Assembly: GCA_015501585.1 (NCBI GenBank)
Contig: JADNRY010000022.1
Coordinates: forward strand, 372,001 to 436,000
DNA length: 64,000 nucleotides
Direction of reading: 5' to 3'
From: Rhodocollybia butyracea
Lineage: Eukaryota; Basidiomycota; Agaricomycetes; Agaricales; Omphalotaceae
The position numbers were made by a program, and so were the translations under genes. Positions within the stretch are counted from its first letter, which is position 1, and each line of letters starts with the position of its first letter. The notes beneath the pieces are model-generated. The model ran no database searches. It was not told where the DNA came from and saw only the letters and a list, made by a program, of their open reading frames with translations. Below, in pieces: positions 47,501 through 60,000 of this stretch.

Positions 47501-50178
47501 GACGAAGGCCCTCCCATCGACGACGAAGCCGAAGACAAAACTCCACCTCCCCAAACCCTATACCTCCTCTTCTGCTTGGGTCTCTCTAACGGGATGAACC
47601 CGTTTGGTATGATGATTGTGACGAGGGTTTCAGAGTCGAGGACGTCGCTATCTGCGTCGGGGTCCGAGGATGAGGACACGAGGGAATTGGAGTTGGGAAT
47701 GGGATTGGGATTGGAATTGGGAGGCAAGAGGGAGTTGAGATGGATATTGATGAGGGGGTTGGGGTGGAGATTGAGAAGACCAGCAAGCGGGTCCATGTCC
47801 GGGGTCCAGACAAGGGAACTAGACGCAGGTTTTTCTCCATCGACGGGCATCTGTTCCTCCCCTGCAAGTTGCTCGTTCTCCTTATCCCCCTTATCCTTAC
47901 GGGCTACATTGCCGCTCTCATCATCAGTCCACTCCCGCTCCGCACCAAACAGATACGGGAACGGGGTTTTGGGCCAGACGTACGTCCCAAGGTTTATTTT
48001 GACGCGTGATTTGACTTGACGGTCTTTTCCTGTGTCTCCCAGGCCCCGGACTCCTTCTTTATCTCGGTCTCGTGTTTGGTCTCGTGTTTGGTCTCGCGTG
48101 TGATCTCGGTCGCGATCTCGGTCTCTTTCTTTTTCACGCTCGCGATCGCGGTCTCGGTCTCGCGCCCGGTTAGCGTCAATTTCCGTTTCTGTTTTTTGGA
48201 CTCGGTCTAGTTCTCGTTCTCGGGCTCGTTCCGTTTCCGTTTCTCGCTCGCGTCCTCTTTCGGGAGGAGGAGCGTGAGTGGGGTTCGAGTGAGTGTTAGT
48301 GTGAGGGTGAGAGGAGGACGAATCAAACGAGTTGTGTGAATGCGAATGCGAATCGGGTGGCCCAGGATTAAGCGGATGCGGGTTGTTCAGTGACGATGGG
48401 TTTTGGTGAGGACCACCTATGTATTTACATTTAGCTGGAAATGACTCGAAAAAGTAAGAACTTACCCATCTCCATTCCTCCCAAACGCTGTTCAAACACA
48501 TGATCAAGATCCATTTCTCTCTCTCTCGCCCCTACATCTCCCATACCGATGCCTATAACAGCAGCTCTGGTCCGCTCTCTCTCTCTTTCCCTCATCAAAT
48601 CCCTCTCTCCACGTTCACGATCTCCCATAGTCATGGACATATTAAGGATTCGCTCGCGTTCGCGTTCGCGACTATACGCTTCCCTCTCTCTATCTATCCT
48701 ATCCAGTTTATCCAACGCAAGTCTTTCTCGTTGTTCTCTCTCCATACGTTCACGCTGTTGTTGTTGGTCCATCATATGTTGGTGTCGATACATGTCGCGT
48801 TGGGGATGAGTATCTGGACCTGAGCTAGGACCTGGACCAATAATACGATAACCTCCGGTATCTCGATAATCGCGTTCCCTCTCCCTCTAAACCCACCAGA
48901 AGGTCTCCTCTGCTGCTGTACCGGGGACGCTCTCCTCTGTGGTGGATGACTGGTATCCACTTCCTCCCCTTCCTTCGCGCCGGGGGTTAACTGCAAACCC
49001 GGTAAAAACTGGGTATGAAACTGATTCTGAAATTGCTTCTGTGGCAAAACTTGTCCACTAGCATTCAAGTTCACAATTGTTCCTCCTCTAGGTTCAGTGG
49101 CACCCGGAACAGCCACTGGGCCACCCGTTCCAACGCCTACAGCAGGACCTTGTGCATTGACATGGATCTGTTGTTGTTGAGCTTTGAGCTTGTGCTAGTT
49201 GGTGTTGTTGGTGACTTTGTTGGTGTTGTGGTGGAACAAGAGATAGAGTGCCGGGAGCTGGAGCGGGGATAGGTGCAGGAACAGGAGTTCCTACCGTGAC
49301 GAATGGCTGGAAATGATTGTGATATGGAAATTCACCACTACGAGGAAGAGCAGTAGACGGAGGGATTTTAAGGCCTTCAGTCGGAGCAGATCCAGGTCGG
49401 CTACCGCGTCGTTTAGAGAGAGGTGTCGTTTCAGCTACAGGTGATGCAGAGTGGCTTTTGGATTCTGTTACAAAAAATGTTGGACCTTTTTTTTCGTGAA
49501 AAGAAAGAAAAAACGGACCTTGTTTCTTTACTGGTCTATCTCTTTCACCGGTCCAATCCATAATATTGTGTATCCTTGGCTGCTGTTGTTGCTGCTCATC
49601 CAAATCGCGACGTGGTGCGAATACAGCATCAGCTCGCGACCCTGTCTCTCCACGTGCCTCCGGTCCGGCGATCCGTACACTTCCGCTCGATGCTGTTGGC
49701 CAGACGGGTGGGGTCGACGCTGGAGCAGAATTTGAAGTGGAAGGACCCGGCTGAGAATGTGTACGAGTGTGATGTGAGATTCGGGAAAGAACGGGAGATG
49801 AAGATGACGAGGAAGGGTTGCTAGAGTGTTGCTGTTGCTGCTGTTGTGATTTCCAGTTCACAGATGCATTTGAAGGCGAATTGGTAGATGGCCAGGTTGC
49901 GTGGCTTTGGTCATTATTGTTGTTGTTGCCTGTAGCCATGTTGTTGTTGCCTGCACCCATGTTCGGGTTTGTGGTCGTGCTCGTCCCGTCCCCGTGCCCG
50001 TACCCGTACCCACACCGCCGCCGTTGCCGTTGCCGCTACTAACAGCAGAACCAGACCCGGTTCCAGCTCCAATCCCAGTCCCAGCAGCAGACCCAGACCC
50101 AGTCCCAGACCCAGTACTATTATTATTCCTCCGCCTCTCATCCGAAGGCGAATCCTGCAACAACGCTGCAACATTCAT
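44578..50178 (-). CDS. Rxt3-like protein (Rpd3L histone deacetylase complex)
   Basis: Start MNVAALLQDSPSDERRR at 50178, stop at 44578. Rxt3-type features in order: INLGTYVWPKTPFPYLFG (about 47,945-48,000), TIIIPNGFIPLERP, RRRIYTDDSDIFLCALHSGW (about 47,120-47,190), and SLLSASWGIGHDGSAIEVLE (about 46,040-46,100). The last resembles the SxSWGxxHDG block of Rxt3. Known of the family: Rxt3 is a subunit of the large Rpd3 histone deacetylase complex in the nucleus. The rest is low complexity: Gly/Thr runs, Gln runs, and long Arg/Asp/Glu dipeptide runs (48,030-48,260 and 48,560-48,760). The frame changes about six times outside the obvious introns (45,957-46,015; 45,485-45,540; about 48,416-48,466). 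Each change can be bridged by a short GT-AG candidate, for example 59 nt near 49,940-50,000 and 47 nt near 47,015-47,062. I therefore keep it as a gene, with exon limits uncertain. It is convergent with EF-hand copy C, 240 bp apart. Confidence 0.65.
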
Positions 50179-51271
50179 CTTTTCCTGAGGCGATATTCTG
50201 GCTGTTCAGTTTTGAGCAGCGCAGCTTTACGATGGAAGTAGCACTAGCTGTGGAAGCAAATCGTTCCGAAAGAGAGAAAGACTCGGAAAGAAAGAAAGAA
50301 AGAGACTTTTTTTGATAGCTGATGGGGAAAGAAACTATTATTCATTCATTCATTTCATCATTTCATCAATTCCCGGCGTCGAGCGCTCATGACAGAAACC
50401 GTGCGATCAGCCCTTGAATCCGATGATCGAGTTCTAAATCCATCAATACACGTGGTCACAATCTCAGATTGACTCTACCAGCGTAAAGTCTTTCGGAGTA
50501 CTCGTATCGGTAGAGTATCAGTATCAGTATATATATCATCCGATGCACTAGATATGTATCCGGTATATCCGACAATATCAGTATCTGGTGACTCCATTCA
50601 CTCAGAGCTCTCGCTCTCTCAAGTCAGTACCTGCCCACTGATCTTTCCTGGGACCTGAACCTTATTGCTCCCTCTATAACCTCCGATTCGACTTCGATAA
50701 GCTCCGGGAGTAAAGCATACCCACAGCTTGACTTTTCACCCACCTCTCCACTGCAAGTATGGGACCACGCAGGGGCGGGCATACTCACAGCCGCGACACT
50801 GTCACATTGAGGCAAATCAGGCTTCTTGAAGCTAGGACGTAATTGCCAGACGCTAGTTAGGGGTTGGGTGCGAGTTTGAACATTCCAAGAATCCCACCAG
50901 GAAAGCAATCCACTGGAGGCCGCTTCGCCGCCGGAAGGGAGGTTCCAGAGCCTACGTTATAATCGTATGCAACTCAGATAGTTACATACTACAACCGGCA
51001 GCGTGAAGCGAAGCGAAGTAGACTCAGGGTATGCACATGTACCTGTTATCGTGGCTGTAAGTCTTCTCCTGTTGTATTCTCTTTTTTTATTTTTCGTTAT
51101 TGATTTTCTTTCCAGTCAAGCCTGCTCCACAAACGTCCACTTTATACATACAACAATTGGTCTCTTTACATAACGAGAACGTGAACGAAAATTCAGAGTT
51201 AAAGAGTAATAACGAAGAATTCTATGGACCTTCTACACATTCTAAATAACACCCTCCACAGACACCCCAAA
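50179..51271. other. Intergenic between the Rxt3-like gene 5' end and the ATPase 3' end
   Basis: Upstream region of the Rxt3-like gene with short simple repeats: GAAA units near 50,286-50,310 and ATTC/ATTTC units near 50,338-50,370. One minus-strand open frame of 94 codons (50,624-50,908) shows no recognisable domain. The last 250 bases are the presumed 3' UTR of the ATPase. Confidence 0.4.
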
Positions 51272-54200
51272 TTACCAAGCAACCTTCGCTAACAGTGATT
51301 TTGGATGACCGCGATTCCACCACTTCCGGCTCTCGTCAATGAACAAGATGACAAGTCCATACGCCATGGGAAGGAAGAAGTACTGCGCCTTCACACCACG
51401 CGTAAGAAGAATATTTTGGAACACCGGGACGTAGGAGAAGAAGCTATAAGAAACGAAAGCGTCAGTCAACTCCGCCCAACAATAATGCAAGTACATCAAA
51501 CTCACAAAGCCAGAGCAAGTCCAGCTATGATCGCAAGGAACAGATGATTATTGCGAGTCTTCCGTCCTTTAATCGGATTCTGTTGGAATATCGAAAGACG
51601 GCGTGTCCGCGTCGAGAGCAGATTGAACCACTGCATGACTACCAGATTGAAAAAGTCTTTATGCAGGTCAATGTCAGTCGCAGAAGTACATTTAAAAATA
51701 AAAAAAAGTAACACACAGATCGACTGGGCTTTATTTGTCAACTCAGCGAGCACGTCTGGATCCACGTCAGCGCCACCGTACTTCAGCCAGAGGGCAGAAA
51801 ATGGAACGCCGTTGAGCTGGAACCCGAAATAGAACGCGCTACATCAAGGCACAATAAATGAACAGGGGTTCGAAGAAAGGAAAATCACGAAAACACCAAC
51901 CCAACCATGGACGCAAACGATTCAAGGATACCCAAGAACGCATACGCGTGAAGCATCAGTTTCCAGTTTACGAGTCGGTCTTTTTTGCGATCACGAGGCT
52001 TGCGTAGTAAGAGGTCCGCTTCGGGTTTTTCGTAAACAAGCGAAAGTGCAGGAAGGGTATCGGTGGCAACACAGATGATGATCATTTGGATAGAACTGAG
52101 GGCTTGAGGTAATCCTGAGCGTAGAGTGAGAACGAGCTGTACACCGCTATGATCTTCGGAGACATACCAAATAGGACGTTAACGACAACGGGCATGAGTT
52201 CGGAAAAGCTTCCTGTATTACACATGATATTGTCAGATAAGAAAGAAGAAAGAGATTGATACATAGACGGACCAGCAGGTAAAAGGTATGTGATAGATTT
52301 GCGTAGATTTTCAAAGCACAATCTTCCGTGTTCAATCCCAGTAATGATTGCAGAGAAATTTGAGAGCAAAATGAGATCTGCGGCTTCCTAAAAGATTCAT
52401 CAGTGACTGGACCTTTCTGTCGGTAAAAAGTCAAACTGACCATTGCAACTTCAGACCCTCCGGCAACTGCAACTCCTACATCAGCTTGCTTGAGGGCGGG
52501 GGCATCATTAACTGAGCTTTAAACATTAACAAAAAAATGGCGAGGAAAGATGATAGTTTCCCACCTCCATCTCCAGTCACCGCGACAGTACACCCTCCAT
52601 TTTGGAACGTCCTCACAATCTGAAGCTTTTGTTGTGGGCTTGTACGAGCAAACACCAACTCGTCAAACTGAATATAACCAAATCAATACGCCACCCCCTT
52701 GAAAGAGAGTCAACAAACGTACAGTTAAAACCTGTTTCCACTGCGATTCCGTCATAGTCATCATCTCAGGGCCACTCAAAACAATACTGGTCAATTTATC
52801 ATCAAGTTCTTTATCGCTGTTGAACTCGGGTATTTCGTCGAGAGGCTTGTCGCGAGGCAGATCGGAAAGATGTTGAACCTCGGCCACAGGATTCGTGATA
52901 ATGCCAACTTGGCGAGCTATCGAGGCGGCGGTAAGAGCGAAATCGCCAGTAACCATTGCGAAACGAATTCCGGCCCTTCTACAAACGCTCACAGTGTGCG
53001 CCGTGTCATCCCTAGGAGGATCAACCAGAGCCACAAGTCCGATAATGCAAAGGCCAGTGTTCAAAGCGACGAGGTGGTCCTCACTATGAGTAGGATCAAG
53101 TGCCGAGCCCTCCCTCTCAAGCTCAAGATCGTTGGGAGTGATAATCCGTTTGGCGAGAAGCAGAACGCGCATTCCACGGCTGGCAAAATCCTCTTGAATG
53201 GAGGAGATACTGAAGATAGTCGGGCGGTCAATTGGACATGTAGTGCCAGATGCGTCGATGAAGTTCGAGCAACGACCCATGAGTACGTCGGGGGCCTGGG
53301 GGTAAATATGATAAACGGAGCAGATATCGAAGAACACATAACACGTACACCTTTGACGAGTAACAGTAGATCGGAAGAGGTATAATTGTCAGACTTAATG
53401 ATCGGGTATGAGGGGTTCGTCGAGTTCGATTTGAACAACTTGAGCGCAAATTTATTCTCTGTGTGACTCCAGTCAGTAGGGTAATGCAAACGTAGAGAAA
53501 ATCATCAGCTAACTGGAATTGAACGCGAGTTTTCCAAGCTCTTCCCATGAATCTCGAAGATCTGAAACTGGTGAGACCTCCTCAGAGAATCGTAGAACGG
53601 CAGAATCTAAAGTACATCACATAACGCAAGGTTAGCGAATATTAATAGTGATCATGCCATTAGATGATTAATACCTGTAGCATCCCCATGAACCTTTCTC
53701 AATGCAACAGGCATCGAGTCTCCTGCCTTGTCGTAACTGCTTTCCTCAAACACAGCATCATTACACAAACCCGCAACCGCGGCCAGCGCCCTGACGCTCT
53801 CTCCATCAGATTCAGACTTGATAGCCATTGCTACAGCTTCCTGAACGGAATGGGCGTTGCCTCCGATAGCAACCGATGCAACCGTCATTTTGTTGGTGGT
53901 CAGCGTACCAGTTTTATCACTGAGAATAAGATTGACCGATCCAAGACTTTCCACGGTGGACAGTGATTTGCACAGGATGTCCGACTTGCGCATTGCACGA
54001 GCTCTACAAAGCCAACATGAGAACCATTTTTAGGTATGTCATCAGAAAAACGAACACGACGGTTAGCGAAAGGGTAACGCAAATGGGCAAGCCCTCTGAG
54101 AAATAGATGCGCGTGAATAAAAACATTTGGAAGATGGCTTAGAAAACCTACCAGGGATAAAAGCAACGGCTACAGAGACACAATCAACGAGAAGGGTGGA

Positions 54201-55739
54201 CACAGAGATGAAGCCAGGATGATCTTTACGGAGCCAACCACCCCATAGGACTACATAGCATGTCAGCCCTGTGGAGCAGTGCTTACAATAATATATGACA
54301 CTCACTAATAATAATAGCTGCAACTGTGAACGCCATTGATGCAATAAGCAACACAAAGCGCCTGATTTCGCGTTGTAGTGGGGTGGGTCCTGTACGTTCG
54401 GTGGCGGCCTGTTTTGCAATGCGGCCAAAGACTGTGTAATCTCCCAATCCAACACAAATACCAACTCCACTTCCACTGGTGCAGAGTGTTCCTTGTAGTG
54501 CGATGTTACGAGACTCCATAACTGCGAAAATGTTTTTGTCAGAAAGGCGGGGGATAAGATAGTAGAAGAACAAGGACGGACAGTTGATATCTGTGGCATC
54601 TAGTGTTGCAGCGATGGCGTTACTCTCTCCGGTCAGGATGGAACGATCGAATCGAAGGTCGGAGGAAACTTCAATGAGACGAAGATCAGCAGGGACTTTG
54701 GAACCGAGAGTGATTTTGACAATGTCTCCCAAGACGAGGTTTGCGGCAGGAACACTTTGAAAGCGCTTTTGGAGGTGGTAGTCTCGTAATAGAAGGGAGG
54801 CTCACTTGAAGGTTTCCCCGTCACGGGTGACAAGGATGTCTGTTGGAAGCATACCAGTGATGGAAGCCATGACACGACCGGTAGAAAAGTCTATAAAATG
54901 GGAATGAGTAAAGGTTTGGGGATGAAATTCGAAGGATAAACGCTAACCCTGCCAAGCATTGAACCCGGCTTGAAGAAGAATTACCAGCAAAAGAATGACT
55001 GCGAGTGCTAGGTTGGCCGCTGATGGGTTGGGATCTCCAAGAGGGCGCCTAGAAGTAGTATATTCGTCAGTATGTGCAGACTGAAAGAGTAAACATCGTA
55101 TACCAAGCAATAAAGCAAATGACACTCCCGATGAAAAGCAAACTCCCGAAACCTAGCGAATGAAAATATCAGGAACCAGGAAAAATCTTAAAAGTAAGAA
55201 GATTTGCCTCCAAATACGTAAAAAAAGATCTTCTTGGCAAGGTTTCTTGGAGGAGGACTGATAACGTTCTTGCCATTTTGAGTTAAACGACGAGCAGCCA
55301 TAGGTGTATCAAGGCCGGTTTTGGGAGATACCCCAACACGAGTAGCCACCTCGTCAGTAGAAAGATTATGCCATTCGAGGGTGGATAGGTCTGCGGCCCA
55401 TGGTGAGTAAATGAGGAGCTAAAGGTGGCATGAAAAAAGAGTACCAGAGACATCCTTTTTGATGGATTTGTCGGGTCGTCCTTCCTTAGTATCAGTAACG
55501 TGGATACTATCGCGGCGATGAGCAACACACAAAACCGAGAAACAGAACATACTGTACCTCAAGGTCCTGAACTCTCCAATAATTTTGGCTCTCGAGTTCC
55601 CTCCGTTTGGGCGATATCCAGCGGTCAGCTCAGGACGTGGCAAGGGTACACTTGGAGCAGGGGGCGAACGAAGTTCGTTCAGCGTATACGCCGATTCCAC
55701 GTCCCCATCAGGTACCTTCTCGTTCACAGAGGCAGACAT
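51272..55739 (-). CDS. P-type cation ATPase, Na+/K+-ATPase-like (type IIC)
   Basis: Membrane cation pump of the fungal Na+/K+-ATPase-like group; some fungal relatives mediate K+ or Na+ uptake, but ion choice here is not shown. Starts [18 protein letters not shown] at 55739, ends KSLLAKVAW at 51272, about 1,000 residues, roughly 21 introns of 45-70 nt. Motifs in order: [18 protein letters not shown], the first membrane pair, LTGES in the actuator domain, the membrane segment before IPEGLP (split by an intron), [12 protein letters not shown] with the phosphorylated Asp codon at 53,916-53,918, KGAPD across an intron, [15 protein letters not shown](intron)VNDAPALK, and [12 protein letters not shown]. 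Six C-terminal membrane segments follow, from [13 protein letters not shown] to [13 protein letters not shown]. The hinge reads GDFALTA rather than the usual GDHPLTA. One intron (55,153-55,207) uses a GC donor. All junctions I checked keep frame, so it is apparently intact. Confidence 0.85.
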
Positions 55740-57033
55740 GAAGAAAGCTAGAACTCAAAGTCGGATTCACATTTCTGTCTTTCTTTTAAGTAAGTCATGG
55801 AATTGCTGCGCGATTTACGCCGGTGGTTTGTGGTGATGGTAAAATGGATGATATCCCGCAAAATTCCCTACCTCTCCAGAGTTAGTTGATCGACTCCAGT
55901 CAATTTCTTCATACTTACCTATGTTTAGTCATGTGATCTAACCTACCATTATTGACGTATTCCCTTTTGCCGGCTAAAATCCCTCACTGTGACGCCAGGG
56001 CCCAGCACAACAAAGCGAAATCAATTCGTCCAGCCTGTAACTTAACAGCTGTAACCAGAGTATAAGCTTTAAGCGCAAAAAAAGGGCGTTTCAGCCAATC
56101 AGCAGCGTTTGATCGTTCTTCAAATTCTGCCCTGCGTGATTGTGTTACCAGGCTCAAGCGTGGTCACTGGTCAAAGACTCAAAGCACAGAGCCTCAAAAC
56201 CTGCATTAGCCAGCCAGTCCTTCGCCTTCCTTCACACAGCCCTATACTGAGTATTCGGACCGATATCAATGCTAATGTCACTCTAGAGTCTAGAAACCAA
56301 GTGATTTTACAAGAGCGATCCCGCGGATGAGCCTGGTTAGCGTCTTCTAGCGAAGTATACATCAGTCGCTCGTCAATAAACTTGCTGGTGTTACAGTTGG
56401 CACGTTGGATTTTGCGGGCATATGTGTGAGCGCCAAGTGCGAGATTTTTGCCGATCACCTGCCCAGTGCCTTTGCACCACGTCCATAGGTTTACCCCCGG
56501 AGCTCATACTTATCCAGTGCAGTTCCCCCACTTAGCCTTACATATACGACACAAAAGAGCCAAAAAAACACCTAACACAGCTATCGATTGGTTAACGAAC
56601 CTGTTAGCTCCCGCGACAATGACGCCAGACAAAACCCTATCTAATTTTGAGCACACATCCGCAGAAGTCGAGACACCGATGTTTGCTAATAATAACTTCA
56701 ATTCCGAGTTGCTCGAAGTCTAGGAGTAGGGGAGCACCCATCCGAAGTTTCCCATCTCTCCGTCATTACAAGCATGGAACATAGATTCATCTTTGGGTGC
56801 TAGTTTTGAATTAAGGAAGGATCCAAACTTGAGGTATCGCCCTAAGGAATGATGATATCGACTCCCTTAACGTTGCAGCAAATATAATACAAGATAAGTC
56901 AGGTAAGTATGCACATAAAAACAATAAAAATACAAATCCAAGTAGCCATCCAGAACTCGCTCTACAGAAAAAGTTATCCAAATATTGCAATAGCAACAGC
57001 AGTCATCTCGTTATAATCGAATACGACACATCG
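55740..57033. other. Intergenic, ATPase promoter side
   Basis: Upstream region of the ATPase gene and downstream of the repeat-protein gene. Open frames at 56,171-56,458 (minus) and 56,448-56,723 (plus) are short and unconserved. No mobile element ends seen. Confidence 0.4.
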
Positions 57034-60000
57034 TCACCCCGCGCCCCAAGGCGACGCCATTCCCCTCGCATGAGCGGACCTCGACGGACCTTTATTAGCC
57101 TCGGTATTTCTACGCGTGGTGGAGTCCACACTGCTTGCCGGAGAACCAAATGATCCCATAGTTTTCCGCAACATTGAAGCATGAGGACCCGGAACAGGCA
57201 GTGGTTCAGGCATAGTAACAGGTGTAGTTCCGGCATGCAGACTTGTTCTCCTGTCAGCACCAGAGCTCCATGCACCCGGTGTTCCCGTTCCCATCCCCCA
57301 GCCTGACATGGATGGACTCGAAGGCGGGATAACGTTCCCCATAGATGGGGTACCAATACTCGGAACAGGCATGCTCACTGCAGGAGTAGTGATGCTGGAG
57401 CTAGGCTCGGGCATAGGAATTGTGGGAGGTACGATTCTAGATGTCCCGGCGGGTTCTTCGCTGAAGTTTGGTATCTCAGGCTCCGGCATCGACACAGTAC
57501 CCTTTTTCTGACCCTTTTTCTGCGCCTTTTTCTGAGCCTTGGAAAGAGGTTTTGAGTTCGTTATCTGTGGGACGGTAGGTTCTGGCATTGGGAGAGAGGG
57601 TGCAGTTACTCGGGAACCTCCAGCAGGAGTAGGCGGAGGTTGCTGGGAATCATACGAAGGAACCGATGGCTCGGGCATTGAGATATTGGCTGAGCGTGAA
57701 CCTGGCGTGAATGAGCCTGGCATGGAGGTTTCGGGCCCCACCGTAGGTTCAGGCATAGACAAGACAGGTTCAGTCATCCTTGAGCCACCTGGAGTTGTAT
57801 GTGAGTATGAAGGAACAGAAGGTTCGGGCATTGAGACTGTCCCACCACCCGGCGTCGTGGTCCCGTACTGCGGTACCGAAGCTTCAGGCATGGAAACGGC
57901 TGGAGCAGTCACCCTCGAAGTCCCGCCACCTGGTGTCGTTGTCCCGTACGGTGGGACTGACGCTTCTGGCATGGGGATTGCTGGAACAGTCACCCTCGAA
58001 GCACTTCCAGGTGTTGTCGTCCCGTATTGTGGAACTGATGCTTCAGGCATCGAAACAGCTGCTGGCGTTATTCTCGAGGCCCTACTACCTGGTGTCGTGG
58101 TCCCGTATTGTGGGACTGAAGCTTCAGGCATGGGAACAGCAGGAGCAGTCAGCCTCGAAGCCCCACCACCCGGTGTCACTGTCTCATATTGCGGAACTGA
58201 TACTTCGGGCATGGAAACTGCAGCTGGAGTCATCCGGGAAGCTCCACCGCCCGGCGTCATTGTCTCGAACTGTGGCACCGATGCTTCAGGCATAGCGACC
58301 ACTGGAGCAGTCAGCCTGGAAGCTCCACCCCTCGGCGTTGCTGTCCCATAAGAAGGAACCGACACCTCCGGCATAGGAACCACCGGAGCAGTTATCCTAG
58401 AAGCTGTACCCCCTGGCGTTGTTGTATCATAGTGCGGAACTGACGCCTCAGGCATGGGAACTGCCGGAGCAGTAAGCCTAGAAGCTACGGCTCCTGGCGC
58501 GGTTGTATCATACTGTGGAACCGATGCTTCAGGCATGGGAACAGCTGGAGCAGTAATCCGAGAAGGTTCCTGGGTGGAATATTCAGTAACACTGGGATGC
58601 GGCATCTGTACAGCGGGGGCAGTCATCGTTGAACCTCCGGGAGTTTGATAATAGCCTTGAGTAGAGTTGAGAGGTGCAGGTGCGGCGGCATACTGAGGCA
58701 CACCAGGTTCCGGCATCGATATTGAGCCTTTTGTCCTTCGAAGAGACCTTCGGCTGCTCGAGGTTTGTTGGGGTTCATTGGGGGCAGATGGGTATTGGGA
58801 TTGGACAGATGGGTACCGGGTTTGGGAGGCAGATGGATACTGGGCTGAATATTGGGTTTGGGATGAAGATGGATATTGGGATTGCGAGACAGTGGGATAT
58901 GGGTATTGAGATTGAGAGACGGTAGGATATTGAGATTGTGAGACGGGGGGATATTGTGCTTGGGAGGCAGAAGCATATTGAGACTGCGAGACAGATGGAT
59001 ATTGGGGTTGAGAGTCGGGCCGATATTGGGATTGGATGTTCGTAGGTTCGGGCATTGGGACTGTACCAGTGAACGGATTGACATATCTGTTACTAGGAGG
59101 AGCGTTGACGTCGTATTGTGGAACAGACGGTTCCGGCATCGACGCTCCGCCGTATTGAGGTACGGAAGCCGTAGGCATGGGGACACCTGCTCCAGCCATC
59201 CTCGAGCTCCCATGCTTCATGCTGCTTCTCATCGGGGGCATACTGTATATCCCACCAATTGTATTTCCCATAGGTGTTCCTCCCCCGCTTCCACCACTAG
59301 AGCTACCGTTCATACCGTTCATCTCATTCATCATCGAGGGAGGGAACGTCGAGGTTAACCCTAAGTCTAAGCCTCGATCATACTTCGGAGTGCCGCTTCG
59401 CCTATATTTAGCAGGCCTGGCGAGTTCCGTACCTGAACTCGAACCAGATACCGAGCTTGAACGAGAAGAAGACGACCTGGATCGGTCTTCGTTGTAGTAT
59501 CCTCCTCCTCCATAGCCTTGATATCCATTCGGATTCTGCTGTCGACGTCGATTCCCATTCCCCATAACACTTCCCGCTCCAGCGATAGGTCCAAAGCCTT
59601 GACCATCCCGTTGCAGCTGGATAATTCGCGTTCCATTAGGGGTGGGTACGAACCCCGGGGGAAGTGCGTCGACAATTGGTATTGGTGGAAAGTCTCTAGC
59701 ATGCATGGGATGGGTAAAGTTCGGATTTTCGTCGTAATCCTCATCTTCTTCGTCTTCTTCGAGGATATCTGGAATAACGGGGTCCTCTTCAGCGCTCAAA
59801 GTGCGAGGAGCATCAAGCGGGCTGAGGTAAGCGTTGTTCATAGACTGATGACTATCCGCGTATCCGCGGGTTCGACGGGTCGGGGAGGTGTGGTTAGACT
59901 GTATGAGAAGTTAACCCGAGCATGAACGTATAAAAAGACTTAACAAAACATACTGGAGGCTCGACATGGATATTGATACTATGGGTACTGGTACTCCCAG

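Noticed and set aside
49900..50190. Plus-strand open frames rich in Pro, Arg and Val
   Set aside because: Antisense shadows of the Gly/Thr-rich first exon of the Rxt3-like gene.
57539..58351. Plus-strand 270-codon open frame rich in Gly and Thr
   Set aside because: It is antisense to the 81-bp MPE repeats, which keep several frames open; no start context or introns of its own.
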